Part shown: one piece after another, positions 26,564 through 37,835 of the stretch
How the letters are laid out: every line of letters begins with the position of its first letter
Numbering within the stretch: position 1 is the stretch's first letter
NCBI RefSeq assembly: GCF_016545825.1
Contig: NC_052614.1
Span: 40,146,072 to 40,210,071, forward strand
DNA: 64,000 nt
Origin: Eucalyptus grandis
Lineage: Eukaryota; Streptophyta; Magnoliopsida; Myrtales; Myrtaceae
Direction: 5' to 3'
Translations under genes and position numbers: made by a program
Notes under the pieces: model-generated
Databases searched by the model: none
What the model was told of the DNA's origin: nothing
What the model saw: the letters and a program-made list of their open reading frames with translations, nothing else

Positions 26564-26818
26564 ATCCTTTTATTGACTTGAGTTTCTAAGTTGAACATTC
26601 TGGTATGGTACTAGAGTCGGGTCCTATCTTGGTTTATTTCGCATGCGTGGCCCTCCAATTCATCCAATTCCAAGTGTTATTTATAATCCAATGTGCATGT
26701 GAGAGAGGATGTCAAAGCACCTCACATGATTTGTCTGCAAAGTTTTTACCACTCTTTATATACATATGATCTTCCTCGAACCATTGACTTAAGTTTTTAG
26801 ATTGGACATTCTAACATT
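26564..26818 (+). mobile_element. degenerate TRIM-like LTR element
   Basis: Two ~40-bp direct repeats of the form ATTGACTT(G/A)AGTTT.TA..TTG.ACATTCT lie near 26575 and 26783. After the first comes TGGTACTAGAGTC, close to the initiator-Met tRNA primer-binding sequence TGGTATCAGAGC used by many plant retrotransposons. A purine-rich GAGAGAGGA lies before the second. The ends are worn and no target duplication is clear. Confidence 0.4.
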
Positions 26819-26819
26819 T

Positions 26820-27830
26820 GTCATGTAAAATCATAAAAATGAGCTAGGCTTACAAATCAAATCGAATAATAATTGGCACTCGTTTATTTTTAGCTTATTT
26901 CAAATTTAAGTGGAATTTGTGTAGTTTACCTAATTAAGTTGACTTAGCGAGTCCCATTAAGATGCTAGCTTAGGGACGGCCCAAAGGAAGACACTTAGTG
27001 CCATTATTTTGTGCACGGAGGCTCTAGCTCATACTATAGCTTTCGCAATGAAATAAATAGAATTTCACGTTTCGATCTTTTCTCTCTACTTATATTTGTT
27101 CGCTTATATAGATGTTATCATCTTGAAACATTTTAATAGGGCAAAACGCATTAAAAAGAAGCAACTCATGGTTTTGCTTATGATATCACCAAACCGTGAT
27201 CTCGGGATGCAACCTCTTTTCACTCCCTAGTCACCCACATACTAATTCTTGAACTTTTTATCCTCTAAATATCGATGACGTGAAGCAAAATTTACCACAC
27301 ATGTGCACGAGCAAAAATCAAATTCACCTGATAAGAAAGCATTTCAAAATCAAAAGAAGAAAAATATCATTCACGATATCATAAGAATATCACTCAAGAA
27401 AGAGAAAATCCAATTACAGCCTATTCATGTTTTGGACCCATCGTAAGGACAATCCAAGCGGGATGAACAAAAGTAAATTAAAAAAAAAAAGGCAAAATGG
27501 AGTAGCAAATTGTTTCGAGAAGGACGGAAAACACTTTCTCTCTCTCTATCGCCCCCCATCACATGAAATTCGAAGATAGGTCGGAAAAGTCAAAGAGTCA
27601 AACAAGCTGCCTCGATCCCACCACAATTAAGATTAAATTAAAAGCCCCTCTCTTATTTTAAAGTGTTAATTTAAACACTTGCTCAAACACCAGCTCCTCT
27701 TTCCCCTGCTGCGGCTTTGCATTTTTCACACGTTCACTACATTAAATTAAAATAATAATTAAATTATTATTATTCTCCATTATTTTCCTTCTTCTTTTTC
27801 CTTCTTCTTTATTGGCCCAACCCCCGGTCT
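26820..27830. promoter_or_regulatory. upstream region of the MYB gene
   Basis: About 1 kb of AT-rich DNA before the MYB TATA box, ending in pyrimidine-rich blocks from 27780. No individual transcription-factor site stands out enough to name. Confidence 0.35.
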
Positions 27831-27837
27831 TTTCCTC

Positions 27838-27844
27838 TATAAAA
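27838..27844 (+). promoter_or_regulatory. TATA box of the MYB gene
   Basis: TATAAAA in CCTCTATAAAAGCCCC, about 235 bases before the MYB start codon. It is followed by a CT-rich leader (27885-27960) typical of plant 5' UTRs, which would place transcription start near 27870. Confidence 0.65.
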
Positions 27845-28077
27845 GCCCCACCTTCTCTGTCCTCCCTGTACTAATCCCATCAATCTCTCTTCCTTCCTCT
27901 CTCTCTCTTTCTATCTATCTCACTCTCTCTCTCATCGCAAAGGCCCGAGTTCTCTCTCTCCTCGTTCTTCCACCTTTTCTCCGCCATCAATCAAACCAGT
28001 CGGTCAGTCCCCACGAGGCGAGGGAGGCGGAGACATCGAGAACGGGGCTAGCGGCGGCCGAGAGGAGGACGGTGAGG

Positions 28078-29802
28078 ATGGACGCGAAGGGGATGATCAG
28101 AGGCGCCCACCACAGCGGCAGCGGCGGCGACAGCGACAGCCAGGAGGACGATCAGCAGGCGATTATGGAGGACTTGCGGAGAGGTCCGTGGACGGTGGAG
28201 GAGGACCTCACCCTCGTCAATTACATTGCCAACCACGGCGAAGGACGCTGGAACTCCCTCGCCCGCAGCGCAGGTAAATTACGGATCAATATTCAAGAAC
28301 TCTCGAGATTTACTGGTGCATGTTATGGAAGGTGAGCATCGTGAAGTTAGTGGGTTTGTGGATCGATGAACCGGGGTCATTCTCGGATCGAAAGCGAAGC
28401 CCGGGCCTCTCTTTCAACTCGGCTTGAGCCGTCCATCTGTCCAAGAAGCCAAACGTGAAATGCGTTGGACTTGGAGTCAAAGTGGAAAGCCAAGCGGGAC
28501 ACGTTTTCTCTATAGAGAACCCCACATGTGAAAAATACAGCTCGCCTATTTTTCTTTCTTCCTCTTCTTTATCGTCTTTTTCATTCGAGACTAGAGGAGA
28601 TGTGCGGGTTGCGTATTCCTTAAAAGAATCAAAGAACATCATGGGAAGTATGTCGTCGTATGGCCGGTGGTTTCTTTTTGAAACCCGCCCGCTTTAAGTT
28701 GGAAGTAAAAGGTTGCGTAAATCGAAAAAGCATGCGCACGGGAGGTCGATAGGGATGCCTTGCTGTCCATTCCATTTGCTGTATCTTTGATGGCTACTTT
28801 TACCCAGAAAAAAGAACTCGGCTCTATTCATTCTAATCAATGCTCGTGTTTGCGACGACGGATTCAACAGGTTTGAAACGGACCGGAAAGAGTTGCCGGC
28901 TGCGGTGGCTGAATTACCTCCGCCCCGACGTTCGGCGCGGGAACATAACCCTCGAAGAGCAGCTCTTGATCCTCGAGCTCCATTCCCGCTGGGGCAATCG
29001 GTACGTATCTCTATGCCCCCCAAAATATGGAGACATGTTCATTTCCCGTCTAGATGGAAGTATTGACGGTTTTCTTTTCCGGGTGATTATCTATAGATGG
29101 TCGAAGATCGCGCAACACTTGCCGGGCAGGACCGACAACGAGATCAAGAACTACTGGCGAACCCGGGTGCAGAAGCACGCGAAGCAGCTCAAATGTGACG
29201 TCAACAGCAAGCAGTTCAAGGACGCCATGAAATACCTCTGGATGCCGAGGCTGGTCGAGAGGATCCAAGCCGCCTCCGCCTCTGTCTCGACCGCTACTGT
29301 CGCCGCCGCCGCCATGGCAGCCCCACCCACAATGGCCACCACCGCAGCATCCAACATCGGCGGCATGGCTTTCCCGCCGGCCCTGGCGGGCATGGGCGGC
29401 GACTTCAGGGGCGGGCGACTGAATGTGGCGCCCAGCTACAGCACCCCGGAGAACTCCTGCACGACGGCGTCTTCCGACTCATTCGGTGCGCAGGTCTCAC
29501 CCGTCTCGGACCTTACCGACCTGACCGAGTACTACCCTATCCCGGCCGGCGACAACCCGAACCCGGATTACTACCAGCCTAACAATAATGGCCAAGGATG
29601 CTACCAGGAGTCGTCTCTTACTAGTCCCTGTGCATACTTCAACAACTATGGAATGGACTTCCAAGCGTGCATGGATCAGAACAACAATCAGTGGTTGGAC
29701 GATGGGGGCACGTCGGACAACTTGTGGAATTTGGCGGATGATTGGTACTCACAACAGCAGCAGCAGCCGCACGCAGCTTCTATCATCAACAATAACTTCT
29801 GA
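28078..29802 (+). CDS. R2R3-MYB transcription factor, subgroup 20 type (MYB108/MYB62/MYB2-like)
   Basis: Three exons, 28078-28273, 28871-29000 and 29097-29802, join with GT-AG borders into 343 codons plus TGA. R2 carries Trp at residues 38, 58 and 78 with 19-residue spacing. R3 has Ile91 in place of the first Trp (usual in plants), then Trp110 and Trp129. Intron positions are the classic R2R3-MYB ones. After R3 comes [20 protein letters not shown], the WMPRL motif of the MYB2/62/78/108/112/116 subgroup, known for stress, ABA, phosphate-starvation, senescence and anther functions. The C-terminus is Ala-, Asn- and Gln-rich and ends in a [11 protein letters not shown] acidic/aromatic patch, a likely activation region. 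The ATG at 28078 was chosen; an upstream in-frame GTG is not a plausible plant start. Nuclear DNA-binding regulator. Which subgroup member is orthologous cannot be decided here. Confidence 0.93.
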
Positions 29803-30670
29803 GAAGAAGAAGGAAAGAAATTATAAAAAAAAAAAAAAAAAAATTATGTTAGGAGGCTCGAAAGCGAAATTCGATTGTAAACAGGGAAATTTGTGAAAAA
29901 AATAGGGGAATCGATCTCCCTCGGCATGAAAAATATAACTTTTGCCGAGCGAGAAACGAAAAAAATCGTAGTAGCGGTTCCGGTTAATTTCCGTAGGGGA
30001 GTCCTAATTTCGGATTTTTCTTGGTCGTACTTTCTTTGTTTGATTTTTTCTTTGATTGGGGGGCGAACTTGTAACTCGAGCTTATTCTCGCTTAATCTAT
30101 TTTTTTTCTTCCTCTGTCCATATCGAACATTAATTATTGACGAGATGGAACTTTATCTATCAAACCTAGTAAATCTTTAAGGTGATTCGCTAGCACGAAA
30201 GACACATCTTAATTAGTTAAATGACGAAAGCATCTTTCATTATCCTCGTTCGATCTCGTTCTCGTTCCATCTTCATTTGATTGTCTCGATAGTGGGAGAT
30301 CATGGGCTGGAAGCTAATCAAAAGAGAAAGATGAGAGGCTTGTTTAATGCAAGCGAGAGGGGGTGTGCATTATTGGCTCCACCGTCTTTTTACCTCCAAA
30401 AGGGCTGTCGAGCAGGGGGGAAAAAGCTTGGGGAGGAAAGAGAAGCAAAGTCGAAAGCCATTATCTTAATCGCAAAGCTTTTTGACAAAAAACGGATGTC
30501 CATGGGGCCTGAACGGAGGAGGAAGAAGTCCCATGTTTCTAGATTTGCCCCAAGACAAGGGTTCGAGCGGCAATGCGATTGGGGACGTGGCGTCGCTTGA
30601 TCAGTCGTCGTCTTGGGAACCAAGTGAAGCCCCCTTGGCGGGGATTTTTGCCTTTTTCAAGTTTGTTTAA
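29803..30670 (+). other. MYB 3' flank
   Basis: An 18-base poly-A run lies shortly after the stop codon (near 29826), then AT-rich DNA. Open frames on both strands (for example 30277-30600) have no recognisable domain. Confidence 0.4.
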
Positions 30671-30679
30671 TCGAAATAT

Positions 30680-31320
30680 CATCTCTCTCTCCTCTCTCTC
30701 TCTCTCGGTTTTGCTTTTGAGAGATTTCGTACGTTCAAGTGATGGGTGTACCCCATTTTGTCTGGATAGAATTTAGAGAGAAATAATTAGACGATGGTCT
30801 TGAATATATTGTGAGAATAACGGTCTGAATGAAACATCGTCTCTGTTTCCTCTCCCTTTCTCTCTTGCTTGGTTTTGCTTTTGAGAGATTTCGAATGGTC
30901 AAATGATAGTTGTACCCCATTTGTCTAGACGGAATTTAGAAAGAAATGATCGAGTAATAGTCTTGAAGTTATTGTGAAAATAACAATTTGAATGAAACAT
31001 CATCTCTATTTCCTCTCTCCCCCCTCTCTCTCTCTTGCTTGGTTTTGCTTTTGAGAGATTTCATATGGTCAAATGCTGGTTGTACCCCATTTGTCTAGAC
31101 GGAATTTAGAGAGAAATAATTGATTGACTTTTTTTAATTTACTATGAAAATAATAATCTAAACGAAACATCATCTCTATTTCCTCTCCCTCTCTCTCTTG
31201 CTTGTTTTTGCTTTTGAGAGATTTTGTACGGTCGTATGATGGTTGTACCCCATTTGTTAGATAGAATTTAGGGAGAAATGATTGGGTGTTTTTAATTTAC
31301 CGTGAGAATAACAATTTATT
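30680..31320. repeat. minisatellite, ~4 copies of a 162-170-bp unit
   Basis: The anchor GG/TGTTTTTGCTTTTGAGAGATTT recurs at 30707, 30871, 31041 and 31203, giving spacings of 164, 170 and 162. Each unit continues with GTTGTACCCCATTTGT (with variants), GAATTTAGAGAGAAAT, a GTGA.AATAAC word, GAATGAAACATC and a CT-rich tract. The fourth copy is incomplete. Confidence 0.9.
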
Positions 31321-33045
31321 TTGGACACAAAATAAAATAATAAATTATTATAAATTATTGTGTGGTCTTTTTGTCCAAGAATTTGTGGTTTGCGGAATTT
31401 TATCACATAATAAGAAGTGGGCGAATATAGTTAATTATGTAGGATAAATAAATAGGTGATAGTTTTAATTTATTGTGAGAATGAGAATATGTTCTGGATC
31501 ATAAAAACCCAAATAACAAATAATTATAAATTGTTATGAGGTCCACTCCTTAAGGAATTTGTGACTCACAACAAGTTGTTATTCTTATAATAACTTAAAG
31601 ATTGTTATACTACTAAAACCTATTACGATGGGGTGATGCATGATTGTTGGAGAATTTTGCTCCATTTCTATCTTGCTGAAAGTCTATAAGCAAAAACCAT
31701 AAATTGAGTGCATGCCCATGTGTGTATGTTTGGTCGATGTTGCAAAAATCAAATAACTTTGCTTAGGGAGATTATCATTAAGGAGCTCTAGTCGATATCT
31801 ATCAATATATTCAATTAGACCCACTTTTACTAAAAAAGCTTGAACCAATGAGTTATCGATAAACTAAAACTATTAACCGTTCCAACTAATATGTGTGTCT
31901 CAACAATCCTTCTATGTCAAGGCATTTCAACTTGAATCTATGCCCTTGTGTGTGAGGACAGCAATGACACTATCTTTCATCCTTAGTCTCTTTTGCCAAA
32001 TTGAATAATGAACTTTGCCCTTCGTTGGTCATGACATTTCTTTTCTGAGATACTCATTAAAGATTGAGTAGATTGGGAGTTGACCAATCAATCATTGACT
32101 TTGGTACCATTTATTAAAAAATGGAACAACAGAAACCCAAGATCTTCATTGAGGAGATCATTAACGGAGAGCCTAAGCTCGAACCCCCATCAATCAATTA
32201 GATCTAATTTCGTTCAAAGTTTAAGCCCATGAGATACGAACAGACTGAGATTATTAATTGTTTCATACTATGTCAATGTATATGATGCGAAATTCTCCTA
32301 ACACGATTCATCATGTGCATCTTAATAATTTACTAGTGAAAGTTTTGAGAATTTTGAGATTAGAGATAGAGAGAGATTAACTCCGGTTCCAAACTCGCCC
32401 ACAGATTTCATCTGATGCATATTTCTTTGTCGGCAAGATTTCGTATGTCAACCCCGACGTCAATTACATAAAAGATGCTAAGCCAAGAAATCACTCAACG
32501 CAAGATCATCTTTCTTGAAGATCTAAAGCCACAAACATAGTCGTCGCAGTTCAAAATTGACGTACCGAAACGTGATAAAATGGCTAGTGGAGAGAGAGAG
32601 AGAGAGAGGGGAAATGGTTACGGCGGCGGGAATCTTTGTAGGCCGCGTGCCTGGTAGAGAAGCCACCGAAGTGGTCCCCCGAAAAGGGGGGTCGTCGTGT
32701 TGGGAAGCTGCCACGTCTCCCTAGTAAAGCCGATGAACATAACTCAATATATTTTCTAATTTTTCTTGTAAAAGACGAAATTGGGCCGCCCAATCAGGGA
32801 GGCTTCCTGGACCGAAGCACTGACAGCCGAAACCATTGAAACATGTCCCATTTGTCTAACAATTCCACCTATGACTTTGCCTTTTGTTTCTAATTGATGC
32901 CCCTTATCACCGGCATATTTCCTTTCTTTCTTTCTTTTCCTTTTAATTTTTGAAAAACCATACCATAGCTTAGTCATCGTACCCGTATTTTTGTATTCTT
33001 ATTTTCATTGATTTTATAGTGCTGTCTTTGAAAATTGAAGCTCTT
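31321..33045. other. intergenic, nothing recognised
   Basis: AT-rich spacer with a short (GA)n at 32588-32608. No gene, RNA or intact element seen. Confidence 0.5.
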
Positions 33046-33054
33046 GGCTCTTGC

Positions 33055-33700
33055 CATTGTTGAAAAGTTGCCAAAAAAGTCCAAACATATCATGTAGTGG
33101 TAAATTCAATCCAAAACATTTCAATGTTGGCCAATTTAATGCTTAGCCTTATGACAATTTGTTAATATAGTCATTTCAACTAATTTTGATTGAAATCACT
33201 GATATAAACGATAGCTCTCCTATATGGTACGACCAACTCTAACGTAGATAATTTTTATGAAGTTCATATTTTTATGGTTTTTCATTTTTTTTCTTCTTTC
33301 CTTTTTCCTTGTCTTTTCTTTCTTTCTTTCTTTCTTTCTTCTTCTTCTTCTTCTTCTTTTCCAACTTTGGGCGCAAGGACACTGGCCGACCCTCACTAGC
33401 CATAGGCAAAAGGCTGCGAACCCCTTGCTTGGATTTGGGCAATGGCCCAACACCCTCGCCGGTCTAGAGTTGGGAAAAAAAGGGAAAAGAATAAAAAAAT
33501 TCACAAAATTTTGATATATTTGAAAATTGGTTTATTAGTGCCAATTATGCCACGCAATATAGCTGCTATCTATGTCATCTGCCTCAAATTAGGTAGAAGA
33601 ATTGAGAAGTTGTAAAAAAAAAGTTTATAACTAAATAGACACAATTGAAAGGTTTATAAATGAATTGGTTGTCGTACGATATATTTGGAACTTTTTAAAT
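33055..33700. repeat. MITE-like family A, copy 2
   Basis: The left arm starts AAAAAAGTCCAAACATATCATG. The middle has CTATATGGTACGACCAAC, a (TTTC)n(TTC)n microsatellite (33311-33358) and a GC-rich core with GCCGACCCTCACTAGCC and GGCAATGGCCCAACACCC. The right arm has CACAATTGAAAGGTTTATAAATGAATTGG, complementary in outline to the left arm. Shares layout with the copies near 35.6, 36.9 and 44.0 kb. Confidence 0.65.
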
Positions 33701-33704
33701 ATTT

Positions 33705-35600
33705 TTTCCTTGACTTCCTTTTTTTTTTTTTTTTTTTTTTGCATTTTTTTTTTAAATATCACATATTGTTTGTTTACAAGAATTATATATTTGTTAAATT
33801 CATGCGATTTCCTTCTACTTATAAAGTTAAGTTTTTGAGTTTGACATCCTAACATTATTTTTCTTGATGTTTCATTATCCCACATATCATTTTCTCATTA
33901 TCATGACCTAAATTTACGATTATACTCTTGTACACTTAATGATTGTAGCAAAGTGATGAGTTACAAAATTGAACATCACCCTCATCTAAACTGAACACAA
34001 AATAAATATGGGTAATGTCTGTCAATAAATTCAAAATTAAAAGCACATATGTCAGGAAGGATTAATTGAAAGAAACGTGTGTTTGTGTCCCCTTTTTATG
34101 GTGTGTTTTAGAAAGGAATAGACAAAAAAGAAAGAAGAAAGTTCAACTTTTTTGCAAAGAGGGTTTCGTTAAGATATATATGAGGTGAATGATTGACTGT
34201 TTTCCTGCTTTTCTAGGGTTTCTCGAAGTTAGATCGCCGGTTACTAATTAGGATACGCAACCTCTTTCTACTTGATAACAAAGATGGGGTCGATGCATCT
34301 GTATTTAACTCCAAGATACGAAAGGAATGTACAACTGGACTCCATTCGCATTCTCTTTCAACCCAGGAAAGAAGCACTTCGATTTAATCTCTCCATGCTT
34401 TTCTCGTCAAACTATCCAAACGCAAATCTTCAATTTTTCATCTGTCGGCCCACCTTGAAGTGGACCGAAAAGAAAAAAGAAGGGAACGAAAGAAGAACGA
34501 CGACTTAAGAGACTTCCCTTCTTGGTCAAGGCATGAGGCCATACGAGAAGTTCCACGTGGGCTATTGCCAATGTCTCGTCTTGCCATCATTGAAGGGTCC
34601 CTAAAGCACCGTCGCGTCTCGTTTCAAGAGCCTCGATCTTGATTCCACATGACCTCCGGCTTGAGCTTAATGCATAGCTTCGTCCAAGGATGTGCCGCCG
34701 TAGCAACAGAGTAATTAGGTTTAGACGATAATCTCGCAGTCTTTCCCGTTGAAACATACCACAAATACGTCGGTAGGATCTTAGTCACCGACAAATCGAG
34801 CATACCGTATCCGCTATACTTTCAAAGATGAAAACAAACAGGGCGATGTTTATGGTTGAAAGATGGACACGCGATTAGGGTTAGAGGGTCTAGAGATGTG
34901 TGATTTGATCTATGGTAACGCGTCGAGGAAAGAATTCTTTCTTTCCCTCTGATAGTGGAGGGTTATTGTCAGCACTATTTGGTTGGTGATAGAAAGGTAC
35001 TTGCTTTTGGACCTTCTTCTCTTACAATGCATTTGGTTGGGGACTAGTAGACCCTAAATACCTATACATGCCTATACCGATTCTCTTCCTCCTTCACTCG
35101 CGCCTTGAATTGAAACATGATTAATCTTTTTAAGTCCGTCCCAAATGAATCAATCAATGATAGAATTTGGAAAAATCTCGCGCGCCCTGCCTCATAGAAT
35201 GACTTTTCCATTGGTGGGGTTCGTCGATTGGTCAAACAAAGTTAACTTGTTGACAAAATGCTCAGTAGTTGAAGTGACAAGACAACTTGGAAAGAGCTTG
35301 TGATGTGATTGTCATCACCCTTTTCTTCCTTTGATGGAAAGGGCATCAAGGATCCAAGTAGGGTTTTTTTTTTTTTTTTGGGGGGGTCTAATGGGATCAA
35401 AGTAGGGTTTCAATAGCCCGGAAGGGGTCGTGATAGAGGTTCATTAATCAAATGATTTGATTAAGATGATGTGATTTTATGTCCACCACCAACAAACCTG
35501 AATTCTATTTAGGTATATCCATGAACAGACAAAAATCAATCCATCCATCAAAACCGATTTTAGTGGACATCCAAAAGAGAACTATAATCTTTTTGTCATT
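33705..35600. other. intergenic, nothing recognised
   Basis: Begins with a long poly-T run (33718-33740). Otherwise short, unconserved frames only. Confidence 0.5.
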
Positions 35601-35604
35601 ATTT

Positions 35605-36155
35605 AAAGGAAAAATTACAAAAAAAGTCCCGAACTTATTGTATTTATATCTTTTAATTATGCTCATTTAGTTATTAATTTTTCATGTTTTGCTAATTAAG
35701 TCAATTCAACTAATTTTCACTGGAAAAAGATTGCATGGTTGCTGGTGATTCTATGTGATGTGACCAACACTAACATACCACGTAGGACCCTGCTTAGAGT
35801 TTGCAAGGGTCGTGACACCCTCACCTAGTGTCAGCGAGTGCGTTTGGCCCTTGCTTGTGGTCAATGACCCTTGCCAGTCCTCAAGCCTAAAAAAGAAGAA
35901 GAAGAAATTAAAAAAAGAAAAAGAAAAAAATAATTAAAATTATCTAGAAGTTTATAAAAAATGTTAATATCAACACTAGTCGTGTCATATAGGACTATCA
36001 ATGACCATATTATCAATTTCTCGAGATCGACTTTAATGACAAAATATGAAAAATGTTTAGAACTAAATTGATATAATTGAAAAGTTCATAACTGAATTGG
36101 TATAAATGCAATAGGTTTAGGATTTTCTTTTGGCAGTTCCCCTTGATTTAAATAG
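35605..36155. repeat. MITE-like family A, copy 3
   Basis: Ends are inverted in outline: left GGAAAAATTACAAAAAAAGTCC (from about 35609), right the complement of GGGGAACTGCCAAAAGAAAATCC (to about 36142). The core holds CCCTTGCTTGTGGTCAATG and CCTTGCCAGTCCTCA. ATTTAAA occurs at both outer edges and may be part of a worn target duplication. No coding content. Confidence 0.65.
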
Positions 36156-36555
36156 GCCTTCTTTTTATTTTGCAAGGGTTTTTCTTGCATCGATCATTCG
36201 ATCTTGAAGAGCACTTAACCTATAGCTGATAATAATTGATAGTTTTTTAATATTTGTGTAATTCCAAGTTGAAATTCAAACACAGTGTTCTTGAAGATGA
36301 AACTAAAAAGTAGATTACTAAAGGAAGCCTTTTAAAAGTAGGAAAAGAGCAACGGGACATTGAACTTGAACCGTGCGAGGATTCACATTGAGTTTCCTTT
36401 TTCCAAAAATAGACATGCCCCAATATCAAGTATTTGTCATATGAAGTAAAAAAAGAAGATGAAAGCCTAATTTGGCTGTGTGATGCCAACACATAAAAAT
36501 AAAGCATGACTCATAAGTTATGAACAAAGTGAAAGCCATCGGTCTGTAGATTATA

Positions 36556-36602
<47 letters not shown>
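36556..36602. repeat. (TA)n microsatellite
   Basis: About 23 TA units. The flanking 36160-36930 is AT-rich spacer without a recognised gene. Confidence 0.95.
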
Positions 36603-36605
<3 letters not shown>

Positions 36606-36934
36606 ACGGTTAGTCATCCATGCAAAAATTTTACATAAAATGTGTGGAGATAAAATAAGATCATGAAATATAGGAGCTTCATTTGGCATTTCATATAATA
36701 TAATGTGTTTGTTAAAATTTGCATTAAGTCTCCATTGGATTCATGTAAAATGAATGCTTTATAAAATATTTTATTAAAATAGATCGCTTTTTTCGATTGA
36801 AATAAATACTTAATAAAAAAATGTTTTAATTATTGATAACATTTTATATCTAAATATTTTCATGGATGAAGAAAATATTTTTTGTTCATTCATTTCTGTA
36901 AATGATATAACCGATCGCTTTTAGGAAAAGATTT

Positions 36935-37617
36935 GGGAAAGTTACTTAAAAAGTCTTAAACATATTGCACTTGTGCTAATTCAATTATAAGCCTTATAAT
37001 TGTGTCAAACTTAATTATAAATTTTTTTACCTTTTACCAATTGAGTTCATTCAATCAATTTTAACTATAAATCGTTGACGTTAAAACTAGTCGTCCTATA
37101 TGTTACGATTGACACTAACTTAGGACATCTTTAATAATATTTTAGTAATTTTTTATTTTTCATAAATTTTTATGATTTTCTTCCTTTTTCTTTCTTTACT
37201 TTTTTTTGGAGGTACTGACTTACTAAAGGCCGGTTAGAATTGCTGGCCAACCCTTGTCAGCCATAGTTGAGGGCTAGATTTAGGCGAGGGCCGCAATGCT
37301 GTTGCTAATCTATGCATTACGATTTACAATCATGCCCAAATTGAGTGAGGGCCAGCACGCCCTCTATGGCCGGTGAGGCCATTGTGGCCCTCCCAAGCCA
37401 TAGTGAAGGCATTGGTCGAGGGCCATGCCCTTGTCGGCCATAGCTTACGATCCTCACCTAATGATCAGCGAGGCATTGCGGCCCATCCCTAAAGTTGGTA
37501 AGGGTTAGCCAGTGAACCTTACCAGCCCTTAGTTAAAAAAAAAAAAAAAGTAAATAAAAGAAAATTAAAAATATATATATATTATTAAAATTTTTGAAAA
37601 ATTACTTAAAAATTCAA

Positions 37618-37658
<41 letters not shown>

Positions 37659-37835
37659 TACATCAATGCTGGTTATGCCTCATAGAATAATTGGCCTATA
37701 CATCAGCAATTTCCTAATAAAATTGATCGAATATATTCAATTGACAAAATGTAAAAATGGTTATGAGTAAATCAACACAATTAAAAAGTTTATGATTTTT
37801 TATTTTTATTTTTTGTATTTTCCTGAAAACATTTT
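36935..37835. repeat. MITE-like family A, copy 4 (longest)
   Basis: Roughly 900 bp. The left arm has AAAAAGTCTTAAACATATTGC and CAATTATAAGCC. An enlarged GC-rich core (37215-37530) repeats GAGGGCC, GGCCGGTGAGG and CCTTGTCAGCCATAG words. A (TA)n tract lies at 37622-37656. The right arm has CACAATTAAAAAGTTTATGA. The core looks internally duplicated compared with the shorter copies. Confidence 0.65.

Noticed and set aside
28072..28077. Earlier GTG start for the MYB protein
   Set aside because: Non-AUG; the ATG six bases downstream is the natural plant start.
28840..29802. MYB as a 320-codon single ORF
   Set aside because: It reads from inside intron 1 through intron 2. The spliced three-exon model restores the full R2 and R3 repeats.
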